DNA from: Fragum whitleyi
Lineage: Eukaryota; Mollusca; Bivalvia; Cardiida; Cardiidae
Reading direction: 5' to 3'
NCBI GenBank assembly: GCA_948146395.1
Contig: OX411547.1
Location: forward strand, 55,915,566 to 55,979,565
DNA: 64,000 nucleotides
A program made the position numbers and the translations under genes. How positions within the stretch are numbered: the first letter of the stretch is position 1; every line of letters starts with the position of its first letter. The notes beneath the pieces are model-generated. The model had not been told where the DNA came from and made no database searches. It was given only the letters and a program-made list of their open reading frames with translations. Shown here piece after piece: positions 36,673 to 46,747 of the stretch.

Positions 36673-37564
36673 TATGGCGTGTGGAACGTTGCAAAATTCG
36701 ATAAATATTTTTATGTGATATAATTTTATATTTATATTCTATATTTTTTTATTTATATTCTAAAAATATTTTTATGTGATATAATTTTATATTTATATTC
36801 TATAATTTTTATTTATATTGTATATTTTTTATTTATGTTCTTTATTTTTTATTTATGTTCGATAACGCGAAAAAAAATTATGTGATATAATTTTTTATTT
36901 ATATTGTATATTTTTTTTATTTATGTTCTATATTTTTATTTATATTCGATAACGCGAAAAAAAAAATATGTGATATAATTTTTTATTTATATTCGATATT
37001 TTTTATTTATGTTCTATATTTTTTTTATTTATATTCGATAATAGTGCGAAAAAATTTATGTGGTATAATTGCATCATGTTTTACACACCTTGCGGGGGCA
37101 GCCATCTTTGTTGTGAAATCCGTTGTCCAATCAAATCGTTTGTTACAAATGTCACTAGTATCCCATGATGCAATTATACCACATAAATTTTTTTCGCACT
37201 ATTATCGAATATAAATATAAAATATAGAACATAAATAAAAAATATAGAATATAAATAAATAATTATATCACATAAATTTTTTTCGCGTTATCGAATATAA
37301 ATAAAAAATATAGAACATAAATAAAAAAAAAATATGCAATATAAATAAACAATTATATCACATATTTTTTTTTGGCGTTATCGAACATAAAAAAAAGAAC
37401 ATAAATAAAAAATATACAATATAAATAAGAATTATAGAATATAAATATAAAATTATATCACATAAAAATATTTTTAGAATATAAATAAAAAAATGTAGAA
37501 TATAAATATAAAATTATATCACATAAAAATATTTATCGAATTTTGCAACGTTCCACACGCCATA
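36673..37564. repeat. 892-bp palindrome with internally repetitive AT-rich arms
   Basis: The left arm starts TATGGCGTGTGGAACGTTGC and the right arm ends with the exact complement at 37564. Arms of roughly 400 bp consist of alternating TTTTATTTATATTC(T/G)AT, GATAACGCGAAAAAAA and ATGTGATATAATTT segments, mirrored in order. The inner boundary is ATGTGGTATAATTGCATCAT on each side of an unpaired spacer of about 85 bp (37079-37163). It lies 28 bp beyond the lectin C stop codon, in its probable 3' UTR. Confidence 0.85.
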
Positions 37565-37592
37565 ATTATAATAATTATTATTATTACAATTT

Positions 37593-37831
37593 TTACGGTT
37601 CACAAATATACGCAAATGACTCATAACAATAATGATCATTTAGTTTATGACTACACAAGGTATCTAGTTGGACACAGTGCTGCTCATGCGGAAATCCGGG
37701 CTTTCCGGGGCACCAGATGGGGCCAGAGAGGGGCAAAACAGATCCGTCCGACAGCTTCCAGGCGTCACTGGCGTAGAAATCGCTAGCGTCTTTGTTTGTA
37801 CCGCCCACCCAGAAGTATCTGGACTGATAAT
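37593..37831 (-). CDS. Lectin C exon 3 (C-terminal half of C-type lectin domain, stop)
   Basis: Acceptor TTCTTTCAG at 37840-37832; stop at 37595-37593. An M2-type MITE end (GTGACCCGTCACGCGAAA) lies at 37850, only 17 bases upstream of the acceptor AG. Confidence 0.85.
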
Positions 37832-40800
37832 CTGAAAGAAAAATAATTTGTGACCCGTCACGCGAAAAAGGACCACATGGGTAGTGCGTAAAGTATCGAT
37901 CCAAGTCAGTCTGTGCAGACAGAGCAGGCTGAATAGGATCGAACTTTTTTACTTGACCGATTTATAAACAGCAAGCTAAATGTCGTTAGTGAAATAAAAT
38001 TAACGTATCAATTCGAACATACTTTAGATGAATCTAATATAAGAAAATTTAGACTTGCATTTGCTCAATTTCGTATTGGGATTCATGCATTAGAAATTGA
38101 AAGGGGGTAAATACATGTATAAAGGATTCCCTAAATGGAGGATTGATTGATTGATTGATTGAGTGGAGTTTAACGCAGCTTTCAACATTATTTCAGTTAC
38201 ATCGCGGGGGCTGGGGCACTTAACAATGGATTCCTGGTATTTCTCTCCCCAGAACAACCATCTCATTCTTTCCTGGCCTCCAGCTGCTATCTCATGTAAA
38301 TCTACGATTTTCAACCCATTGATGAGAGACAAATATTATGAGAGAGTGAGTGCCTCCGTCGGGGATCGAACCCGGGTCCTCTAGATTAACAGTCCGACGC
38401 GCTTCCAACAGCGCTATGACGGCGGCCCCTATATGGAGGAACATTCATGTCAATTGTGCTTGTCTGTTGCTATTGAAGATGAATATCATTTGTTTTATCT
38501 GTCCTTTTTATTCTGATATAGAGTAAATCCTAATACCAGAAAATAGTTTAAGTCCCCTGATAAAAACAAATTCATTTTCTGTTTCTAGAGTGACAGTTCT
38601 ACCTTTCTGTAGAAAAGTTTTTGAAATGCAACCCCCGGTTGACCTTTACTGGGTTCAATCTGTTTTTCTCATATCTTTGCTATGGAGTTACGAGATGATC
38701 CCTTTTTGTGTGACGAGTCATACACGATTCAAACAATGAGCCTCTTTGTGGCATTTCTTCAGCTCATAATTCTCATCAATTTCAAAAGTTCCGAAATAAG
38801 GGGTTTCCTGGAAATTTTCCTAGCGTTTATACATATATTTGTGACCTGTTACGCCAAAAAGGTCATTCTAAAACTGTAATATTTGAAAAAGAGATCCGTT
38901 CTAGTATATGTCAGAGGTCGCATTTCGGTAGATCTATGTCTAGAATCGGAAATTGATTCAAACGTGAAAAAATCGATCCAGTCCGCGCAGTCTGATTATG
39001 ATCACTGATTATGACACTTTACGATCTTTACACACTACCCAAATGTCCCCTTTTAGCCTGGCGGGTCACATTTTCATAATAAAGATCGATCGATACTCTC
39101 GAAACTGAAGCATTATCTGCTGCTTATTTTTTACGGGATCAAAACTAGCCAAAAGCTAGCTCAAAATTTGCCAGCGTTAATTTACGAGATTTTATATTCG
39201 CACATAAAAACATAGACTTTACGAACGCGTTTCGGTGGTCTCGTTAATGGTTATTTAATATAAGTTTTACTGTATTTGATTTAACTACCTCTAACTATCT
39301 TAAGGAACACTACCCAATCCGCATAAATCCGAATACTTCAGCACAAAAAAGTGAAAGTGTCATTCATCCGAAAACTTTGCACAGTCAGTGTTTCGATACG
39401 ATCGAATTCAACGATAAAATTTATCGTTTATAATTATTTTAAAAAAATGGAAAATTCATTAGTAGTTTTGTTTCTTATGAACGAAAAGGATCAGAAACCA
39501 AAAATATCATTACCGTAGCAAGAATTTATGATTGATTGTACAAAGTTGAATTTGTCTGTCGAAGCAATGTCTACAAGGTGTTCCCCAACACTATTACACG
39601 CTTCTTCGGCCATGTCCCAGTCTAAAGGAAATGTCACAATCTTCTTCGGATAGTCGTGGTGTACCGACATCACAGGGCTGGCACACGGGACAGCTGGAGT
39701 AAATAATGATATTTTCAAGGTTATGAAGATAGTATTGTCATTCATTAAAGTAAGACCTTTTCGCGCCGTAAGAATACGCAGAGCGATTAATTCATAATTA
39801 TGCTCAAGTGTTTCGATTTATACAACCATTGATTAAAGAAAATACTATCTGTATCTTAGAATTTTAATGCGGCACTCATCTTTTCCGAAATCATTTCTTC
39901 CACCATAATAATATAATAATGATAATCGTACATTTATGTGGAATAGCAGCTGGAGGCTACGAAAGGGTGTAATGGTAGTAGTACAGGTGCGAAAAATAAC
40001 AGGAATTCATTGTTAGGTGCTACAGTCGCCGTCATATGACTTAAAGATTGTTGAAAGCAGCTTAAAACCCATTTAAACAAACGAATAAAATTTAATATAA
40101 TGAAGCGAAAGAAATATAGATATTTCTCTAAAATGATACATTCGTTTGGGACTACTTAGTCCGCAAGCTAATAAAATAGCTGCGTTCTATAATAGTGATA
40201 AGTTTTACATATTAGAATACAATATTTAATATATATTACAGTCTATAGAGCTCTCAAATTCAGCGACATCACAAAAATGCAATACTAGTAACAAGTAAGT
40301 CTTTGTCGAATTAGGCACTTATTGCGCTTCTTTACTGTTTAATAATTGCAATCCAATAGAATAAAGAATTCTGATTGGTTTAAATCGCATCACGTGGGGA
40401 AATCCATTGCACTTTATTTCTGTATAAAATGCAATAGGTCTTTCGGGAAACCCCCGACCTTCGAACTGCAAGTCCTGTGTTGTAGGAACTCGAATTAATC
40501 TAGTTCCCGATCATTAATGCAACATTGCTATTTAATGTATTATAAATTAAGATATTTTGGAGAGAATTTACGATTACAAGCATGCAGTTCTGATTCTGAG
40601 CCGAGGTAACTCAGAAAACAGCGAGTCGACGAAGACCATCAAGCAACCCTCTCAACTAGGACCGACAACGCCGTTTTCGTTTAAAATACAGACTAAATTG
40701 GCAGAAACAAGCTTTTTTTTGTCATAAGTACCTCTACGAATTTCAAACTTGTCGTTTATTTGTGTATCATTTGTTTTACTTCAAGATATTTCACTCTCGA

Positions 40801-42296
40801 TAGCGAGATGAAAATAAATAAACGATCTAAAAATAGATCAATACCCGCAGAAAGTAGACTTGACGCTTTAATGTTTGGCCGAGTATTTAAATAGTTTCTT
40901 CTATCTAGAGGATTGCAATTATAAGGGACGAGTGTCTTTTCCCCTGCGATTATTGGGGTATAAAGTGCAATTGCCTTAGCACATAGCTTAAACATAACGC
41001 CCTACGGGCGTTATTTGCCATGTGCTAAGGCAATTGCACTTTATACCCCAATAAACGCAGTGAAAAAGACACTCATCCCTATAATAACTGTCCACATGTG
41101 GTCGCCTAAGTGTTCGCTTGACACTAGTTTTACTGTATATACAAGGTTCATTTATAATTCCCTAATCACAAAAATAACGTTAATTTCTTTTTCTTTGAAC
41201 CAAAATCGTCGAAAAATGTGAACTAATTAGGTCTTGATGAATACGACTACAGTATTACTCCTTCAAGAAAAGATTGAAAATAAAATTGATTTTGGTATAA
41301 ATTATTTGTAAGGAAATCAAATGAGTCTAATAATGAATGGTGGATAAGATAATAAATATCATTTTGTTCGAAAGGAACACATTTCGCGATATTATGATAC
41401 CCGTCATAAAAATAACTAGGCACTTTCAATTGTTATAAGAGTTTAAGAGATTATTTGTTATTTCATATAGGTATGAAACTAGAAACCTAATCACACTGTA
41501 TGGATCCGCTTCGCGTATTTATGCATGAGTGTGATTAGATTTTTAGTTTCATACGTACATAATATAAACAAATTATCACTTCATATCTCATAATTTAATA
41601 CCATGACGCCAAAAATATATAGTGTTGTCAGCAATGAAGGCGTTTTCTTATGGTACCACTTTTTGCTTAATCTTAAAAAATAGCCGCGTAATCAAAGTTA
41701 ATTTCATTGAGAAATAAAAGCATTTTCAAGCCAATCAGAATGCACGAAATCTCGTGGAATCAACTAGAATCAAATTATTGTCTTCACAGACCCAATCGGA
41801 CGCTCCCTAATCAACACAAGCCAATCAAATCTGTATTTGTGTATATATTTTATTTCTTTTTTTCTCCGACAATATCGGAGCGCTTAAATTAATTTGAGTT
41901 TGCAATGATTTTGAACAATTTAAAGTGGGAAGGGCGTCAGTTTCACGATATTCTCAACTATAGAAACAGTCAAGGCCACTTACTGCTTGTTTTGATATAC
42001 ATCATCCAACCATTTCTAAAAAATGAATTAGCGCGTTCTACCAAACCGTCATACAGCTCACATTTAACTTCTGTTTTACTGTAGCCAATCCCAATACAGG
42101 CGGTATCCTTATCACACCTTAAGGCACAGCGTGCCTGTGGATAGTTCGAGAATGATGCGATGACGTTTGCAAAGTATTGAAAAGTCGAGTTTTGTAATAT
42201 TCTGTAAGTCCGAACCTTCACTTTTTGGGCTGAGTTAAAGCTGCAAAGTAAAGACAGAGCACAAAGGATTGTCGGCACAATTTTAGTTACGAACAT
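37593..42296 (-). CDS. Lectin C: secreted PAN/apple-like + C-type lectin protein, three exons, complete
   Basis: Join of 42296-41984, 39693-39514 and 37831-37593 on the minus strand; 732 nt, 243 residues plus stop. Signal peptide at about 1-23. PAN-like part with C57, C61, C67 and C79, an N-glycosylation sequon at N36, and GYSKTEVKCELYD as in lectin B. The lectin domain (about 108-242) has EEACNSVGEHLVDI, WVGGTN at 172-177, WC at 204, HCV near 216, LND at 228-230 and terminal YICEP. The sugar-site triplet is KPG (208-210): the aspartate that normally ligates calcium is missing, so calcium-dependent sugar binding may be lost or altered. The sequon kept at N181 in A and B is also gone (NKDAS). 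Phase-1 junctions with GTAAGT and GTAATG donors. Confidence 0.85.
37850..37960. mobile_element. M2 MITE fragment in lectin C intron 2
   Basis: GTGACCCGTCACGCGAAAAA, GGACCACATGGGTAGTGCG, then CAGTCTGTGCAGACAGAGCAG match one arm of the M2 element at 1245-1505. The opposite end is not found nearby. Confidence 0.55.
38139..38432 (-). mobile_element. tRNA-derived SINE (family S-A), full length, minus strand
   Basis: On the minus strand the head has GCCGTCATAGCGCTGTTGG (A box) and CCGGGTTCGATCCCC (B box), with GTCGGACTGTTAATC around the anticodon position. The body contains GCAGCTGGAGGCCAGGAAAG, AAATACCAGGAATCCATTG and GCGATGTAACTGAAATAATG. The tail is (CAAT)n at about 38142-38163. Family members: 18290, 39948, 49140 and 56434. 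Confidence 0.75.
38841..39069. mobile_element. M2 MITE in lectin C intron 2
   Basis: The ends GTGACCTGTTACGCCAAAAA and the inverse GTGACCCGCCAGGCTAAAAG bracket about 229 bp. It contains GATCCAGTCCGCGCAGTCTG and AAAAGAGATCCGTTCTAG, both also in the copy at 1245-1505. Confidence 0.6.
39514..39693 (-). CDS. Lectin C exon 2 (N-terminal half of C-type lectin domain)
   Basis: Acceptor CTCCAG above 39693; donor GTAATG from 39513; phase 1 on both sides. Same length (180 nt) as lectin B exon 2. Confidence 0.83.
39948..40086 (+). mobile_element. SINE family S-A, 5'-truncated
   Basis: GCAGCTGGAGGCTACGAAAG, AAAATAACAGGAATTCATTG, then GTCATATGACTTAAAGATTG and GAAAGCAGCTTAAAACCC match the body and 3' part of the copy at 38139-38432. 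The tRNA-like head is missing. In intron 1 of lectin C. Confidence 0.6.
40918..41085. repeat. Foldback with 75-bp near-perfect arms
   Basis: ATAAGGGACGAGTGTCTTTT, ATTGGGGTATAAAGTGCAAT and TGCCTTAGCACAT are repeated as the reverse complement up to 41085. The centre is TAACGCCCTACGGGCGTTA, a second small hairpin. It lies in lectin C intron 1. Confidence 0.85.
41468..41557. repeat. Hairpin in lectin C intron 1
   Basis: GGTATGAAACTAGAAACCTA and ATCACACT are mirrored by AGTGTGATTAGATTTTTAGT and TTCATACGT. The loop is about 30 bases. Confidence 0.7.
41984..42296 (-). CDS. Lectin C exon 1 (signal peptide and PAN/apple-like domain)
   Basis: ATG at 42296-42294; donor GTAAGT from 41983 in phase 1. 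A TATA-like GGATAAAATA lies at 42360-42351, about 55 bases above the ATG on the coding strand. It could be a core promoter element; this is suggestive only. Confidence 0.82.
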
Positions 42297-42991
42297 ATTT
42301 CCATTTAATGGTTAAAGAATTCCAAATTCTGATTCAAAACAAATATAAGCTATTTTATCCCTCTGATTTAAGAATCTGTTTATTCCATCTTATAATTTTT
42401 CCCCACTCTCCTCAATCAACAGAAAAATAAGAAAGAAAGATTTTTCGGATATATTTATTTGATAATTAAATATAAAATGTAAATTAGGCTGAGAGCATTT
42501 TACCTAAACATGAACTTAGCCCTTTTCTAAATAAACAGTGGACTTTCCATGATCGCAAATTCGCAAAACATGTATATGATTCTTAGAAATATTGAAAACA
42601 ATATCGAATGTTCCAAAACACTACACTTTTTATTATTGGTCCTTTTTGCTACTTTCTTACTCTACTTTGCAAAATATCTTAATCTCTTTTTTTTCATCTT
42701 TCATTCGCTCATTAAAAGTCTCTGAGATCTGACTTGTCAAGAAAGTATCGCCTGATAATTAATTAATTAAACAAACTAACGAGCGAAAAAAGTAAATGGT
42801 CTACGTTACTTTCGTATTTGTTCTTTTGAACAAATACGTTAGTAGAATTGACTTTTGTGAGGTTAAAAGCAATCTGCGTTTCATTATGAATAGTTAGTTG
42901 AGGAAATTCATTTCCTTAAACTTTCAACTAGTCAAAAGATAGGCCTAGTTCGAAGAAACTGTTGGTGCTTTTAGATAGCTTCTAAACTACA

Positions 42992-43400
42992 GTCAAAACA
43001 TCGTGAAACTGACACTAATACCTATCATAATGATTCAAATCGTTCTCTCAGCGCTCCACTCATTCATTCTAAACACTCACACATACCATTCAAAAACGCC
43101 CAAAAATTACTAAAAAGATTATACCAAACACCTTATTTAAAATAGAAAAAATAATCGAATTTTATGATCGTCTAATTGATTCTTGAAGAAATATGAAGCT
43201 TTTTATAGAACTTGTATTCATTCTTCATTAAAGGGAGGTAATAAATATCGCTAATTTGATTCATCCGGAATAAAGTTCTCGATATTGGATTACATCCCTT
43301 AAATTTCACCCAAAAGGCCCTCATCGCACTCATTCAATTTCATTCCAAAATTATTCCAATATCATTAACCCTACCAATTTCGCGATGTTGTTAACTGTAC
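42992..43400. mobile_element. M1 MITE upstream of lectin C
   Basis: The ends CAGTCAAAACATCGTGAAAC and the inverse CAGTTAACAACATCGCGAAA bracket the usual TCATTC-rich arms. The core is GGGAGGTAATAAATATCGCT, GATTCATCCGG and GATTACATCCC; the hairpin is partly eroded. Confidence 0.7.
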
Positions 43401-44156
43401 GACTAATACATAAGGATTTTTTCTTTTTGTTACATGTCAACTTTTCTTAGTTTTCAACATCCAAAAAGTGATTTTACGATATCATTGTGGAGTATTTCTG
43501 CCACGAGATACGAGGAAGCAGAATCACGATAACTTTAAACATGTCATGATAAAATTCGGAAAATTCTATCATGATATTTTTTTCTTGATAAAATTATTGC
43601 TTTATAGATATATCTTATTATTTGCTCACAACTTACATCAACATAAAGTAGCAATGCTACGAAATCTTCTTCCGGACATCAAGCGATTTTTTCTGAATAA
43701 TATTTATACCAGTACCGAATGGTTTTCGACACCGACTAGCGGTATTGTGTATGTGCATTGTGTGCGCATAGATCAAGCAAGTCGCTCTTTTATAATTGTG
43801 AATCTGAAAGGAACTGTCAGCCTCGTTTTAGAACCACAATTTCGGTGTCCTTCGCGTTCATCTCTTATTGTTGAGCATAGACCAAAACATTGCGAATGTT
43901 CGGTAGGGTAAAAACCGCTACCGTTGGATTTTATTTGGTCGCGAAGTCATCCTCTCGGCAAACAATTTCAGTTTTCACCCAATATTATTTAGATAATCAG
44001 GGCAATATCAAAACGTAGGTTAATCACATGTTCTAATCGGGACTTAACTAGGGCAGGCAATGTCCAAGTCATAAGCTATGCGGTGGTTTCCAGATTTTTT
44101 GTCGTTTTTCGGAAAACAAACTAGCCAAAAGACTAGCATTCCCGAACTATCATGCT
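43401..44156. other. Intergenic DNA; one unsupported 147-codon frame
   Basis: A plus-strand frame at 43468-43911 is open for 147 codons, but it resembles no family I know, has no initiation context or splice evidence, and lies between MITEs. Its first bases (GCCACGAGATACGAG) recur near 52470, which suggests repeat origin. Confidence 0.35.
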
Positions 44157-44321
44157 TTAAGGTAGTGGACCCATAAAAGTTTTGTAACATCTTAGAAGTA
44201 ATGAACTTAAACAGTGTTAACCAAGGTTTCCAAATGATTTTCATTTGGAAACCTCGGTTAATTCTGTGAAAGAATATGTGGTCCGAAATGTTGCAGAACT
44301 ATCAGGGGTACACTACCTTAA
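44157..44321. mobile_element. 165-bp TTAA-flanked MITE (family M4), copy 1
   Basis: TTAAGGTAGTGGACCC at the left and GGGTACACTACCTTAA at the right, with TTAA at 44157-44160 and 44318-44321. The central hairpin is GGTTTCCAAATGATTTTCAT facing TTGGAAACC. Copy 2 at 54009-54173 is also exactly 165 bp. Confidence 0.8.
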
Positions 44322-45259
44322 ACAATAAAGATATGTATAATCTACGAGGAGACTTTTATTTATTGGCGTTTATTGTTAAATTGCAATCTTTTGTGAATTG
44401 TCCCTGAAATTACCTAACACCGTCGATAAAATATAGCGTGATTAATGATAGGGGCCAATATTCTTTAAAAATCAACTTTCTTAAATCGATGATACACCGA
44501 GAACGGGGGCCCTTATCTAATAAAAGATAGAAAAAAAAGATGCACTACTGGAGAGTTCAGGTATCTGAGCTTGAATTCTGTCATGAAATTCGATAGAGTC
44601 TATTTTTTTAAAATGGGGAAAGTCTGTAATCGATTTCTACGCGTTAGATATTTACCTGTCCTTTGAAGTTCACACAAGTAATGTAATTATACAATGTTTG
44701 TTTATCACATTTTGAATGTCATATTGTTCACATTGTGTTTACATCCGATAATAAACGTTTTTAGGGTTCGATTTACCAATAAGGGTTAAAGTTCTTAAAA
44801 CTTATAGCTCTCAGTTCTGTTTCATAGATACTGTATCAGTACTGAAGATAATTTCGTTATCAATGAAAGATTAAAGATCCCGAAGCACTAGTAAAATTTA
44901 GACCTTGATTGAGAAGTCAATGTATATCCTTGATCTGCCAAGAACGAAATTCTTATTGAATGCTAGTTTTTACATTTCATCCTTTAGTGCAAAGTGATAA
45001 ATCACTTAAATTGAAGTCAATATCATTTGTAGTATCAAATCTCACAAAATTAATGTATTGATAAAAATATTTGATATCATAGTTTTGAAATAACAAAATC
45101 ATTAATACATGTATATCCAATTGCTGAAATCGAAATACACTCACCCTTTTAAATGAGCAGAGATCTTGATTATCATATCAAATCAGAAATAACAAATACC
45201 TTGAAATTTTCAATGAAAATACTGACCTTTTGATAGCTGTGTATATGAGCTTTGTATTA

Positions 45260-46084
45260 TATACTAAGTTCCAAAAGAAAGTGTGCACGTTTAAATTTTG
45301 AATATCTCTGAAATGAATTAAAATCCATCGTTATGAAACGTCGTATGACTATACCAAAGAGTATGTGCAAATGATGTTTGAAAACAAAAATCGCGCGATG
45401 AGCAAAAATTTTCTGCTAAATTGAGACATTTGATTTTGCATGTACATCACGCGTTAGACGAATAATTGGTATAAAAATGCTTTCAGTTGAATCTTTGCGG
45501 CTTTCCTAAGCATTAAATCACATCTTCGATACAATTATGCATGATTCTACAGCGTGGTTTGACTACCAATAAACGGCGTTGAACAGAATCGAACCTTTTC
45601 AGATTTAGAACGTCATTAAAACTGATTGAGCATTCATGTTCCGATAGAAATGGAGGTCGTCATTTTGCAAGGCCTTTATCAAGCTAATCGAGATGTCATA
45701 GGACGCCATAGCACCATTCAACGACAAATTACCGGTCTCGCAACGTAGTAATATCTAACGATGACGTACACGTAACGTCTGCATTAAAAATCAAACTTTT
45801 GTTTGGAAAAGGCTTGGAAAGGCTTCTACAACTCTATAATGTAACAGCAACACATAGCTCTTACCAAAATAAAAGTTGTGAGAAGGTCAAATCTCAACAA
45901 ATTAAGTTCTACATCTGCGTATACAGCTTCCGATAACTAATCCAAACCTGGTTTGACTTTTACTTTAAAAAGGTCTTAACTGAAGTATGGTATCAAATTT
46001 GCACCAAAATTTTCCTCCAATTTTGTAAAAATCAAGAAAAATGCAAAAAGTAAAAGTGCACACTTTCTTATGGAACTCAGTATA
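45260..46084. mobile_element. Decayed Tc1/mariner-type element
   Basis: The ends TACTAAGTTCCAAAAGAAAG and, inverted, TACTGAGTTCCATAAGAAAG extend to GTGTGCAC (about 27-bp TIRs), flanked by TA. The interior (about 45660-45730) translates in part to DVIGRHHSTIQRQI, like the helix-turn-helix of Tc1-family transposases, but frames are broken and the element is only about 825 bp, shorter than an autonomous Tc1. Confidence 0.7.
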
Positions 46085-46747
46085 TTATATGGATTGTTAA
46101 ATTTCACCATAGGGAAAATATGTTCAGTGCAATTGCATATCTATCTATCACACAATGCAGCATGAAAGCTAAAAGAATTTTAGTAATTGAAACTTTGTTT
46201 TCAAAAGTACTTAGTTAATTAAGCATTTATATCATATATCTCTAATTTCGTGCATTGGCTAACCCATTGCCTATACACGTTTTGAAACAGAATTCATATG
46301 GAAAAAGTCACAATTAACTTAAATGCACTTCAGCGTCAATACGCACGTAGCTATTTAAATTATAATCATCGTTTCATTTTTATTAGAAATTGACTTTTTT
46401 TGCTTTTTACTGCATTTTTTACCAATTGTTTGTCTGGTTTGTTGGCCAAGTAGTTAGAATAAAACTTAATGGTGAGTAGAAGAGTCTAGTACTTGTGCAT
46501 ATGAGTAAAATATGAGAATTATGCCCAAGAACAATGTATATGAATTAAAATAGACCTTCTTCAATTCATTTCTTTACTTTAACGCGAACTGCATGTACAT
46601 TTATATTGAAAGTCAGCTGGCAATGTCAAACAGAAATCCAAATGGAATGTTAAATCACCAACCATTTACACATAAACACCTACAAAGTCCTTATAAGCAT
46701 GTGACTTAAAGACCTATCATGTTATCTTCTTACCTTTGTAAAAATGT

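Noticed and set aside
43468..43911. 147-codon plus-strand ORF
   Set aside because: No family resemblance, no splice or promoter signal, and part of it recurs near 52470 as repeat sequence.
45260..46084. Endogenous viral element
   Set aside because: The TIRs, the TA target and a Tc1-like helix-turn-helix fragment fit a DNA transposon; no viral replication or capsid motif was seen anywhere in the window.
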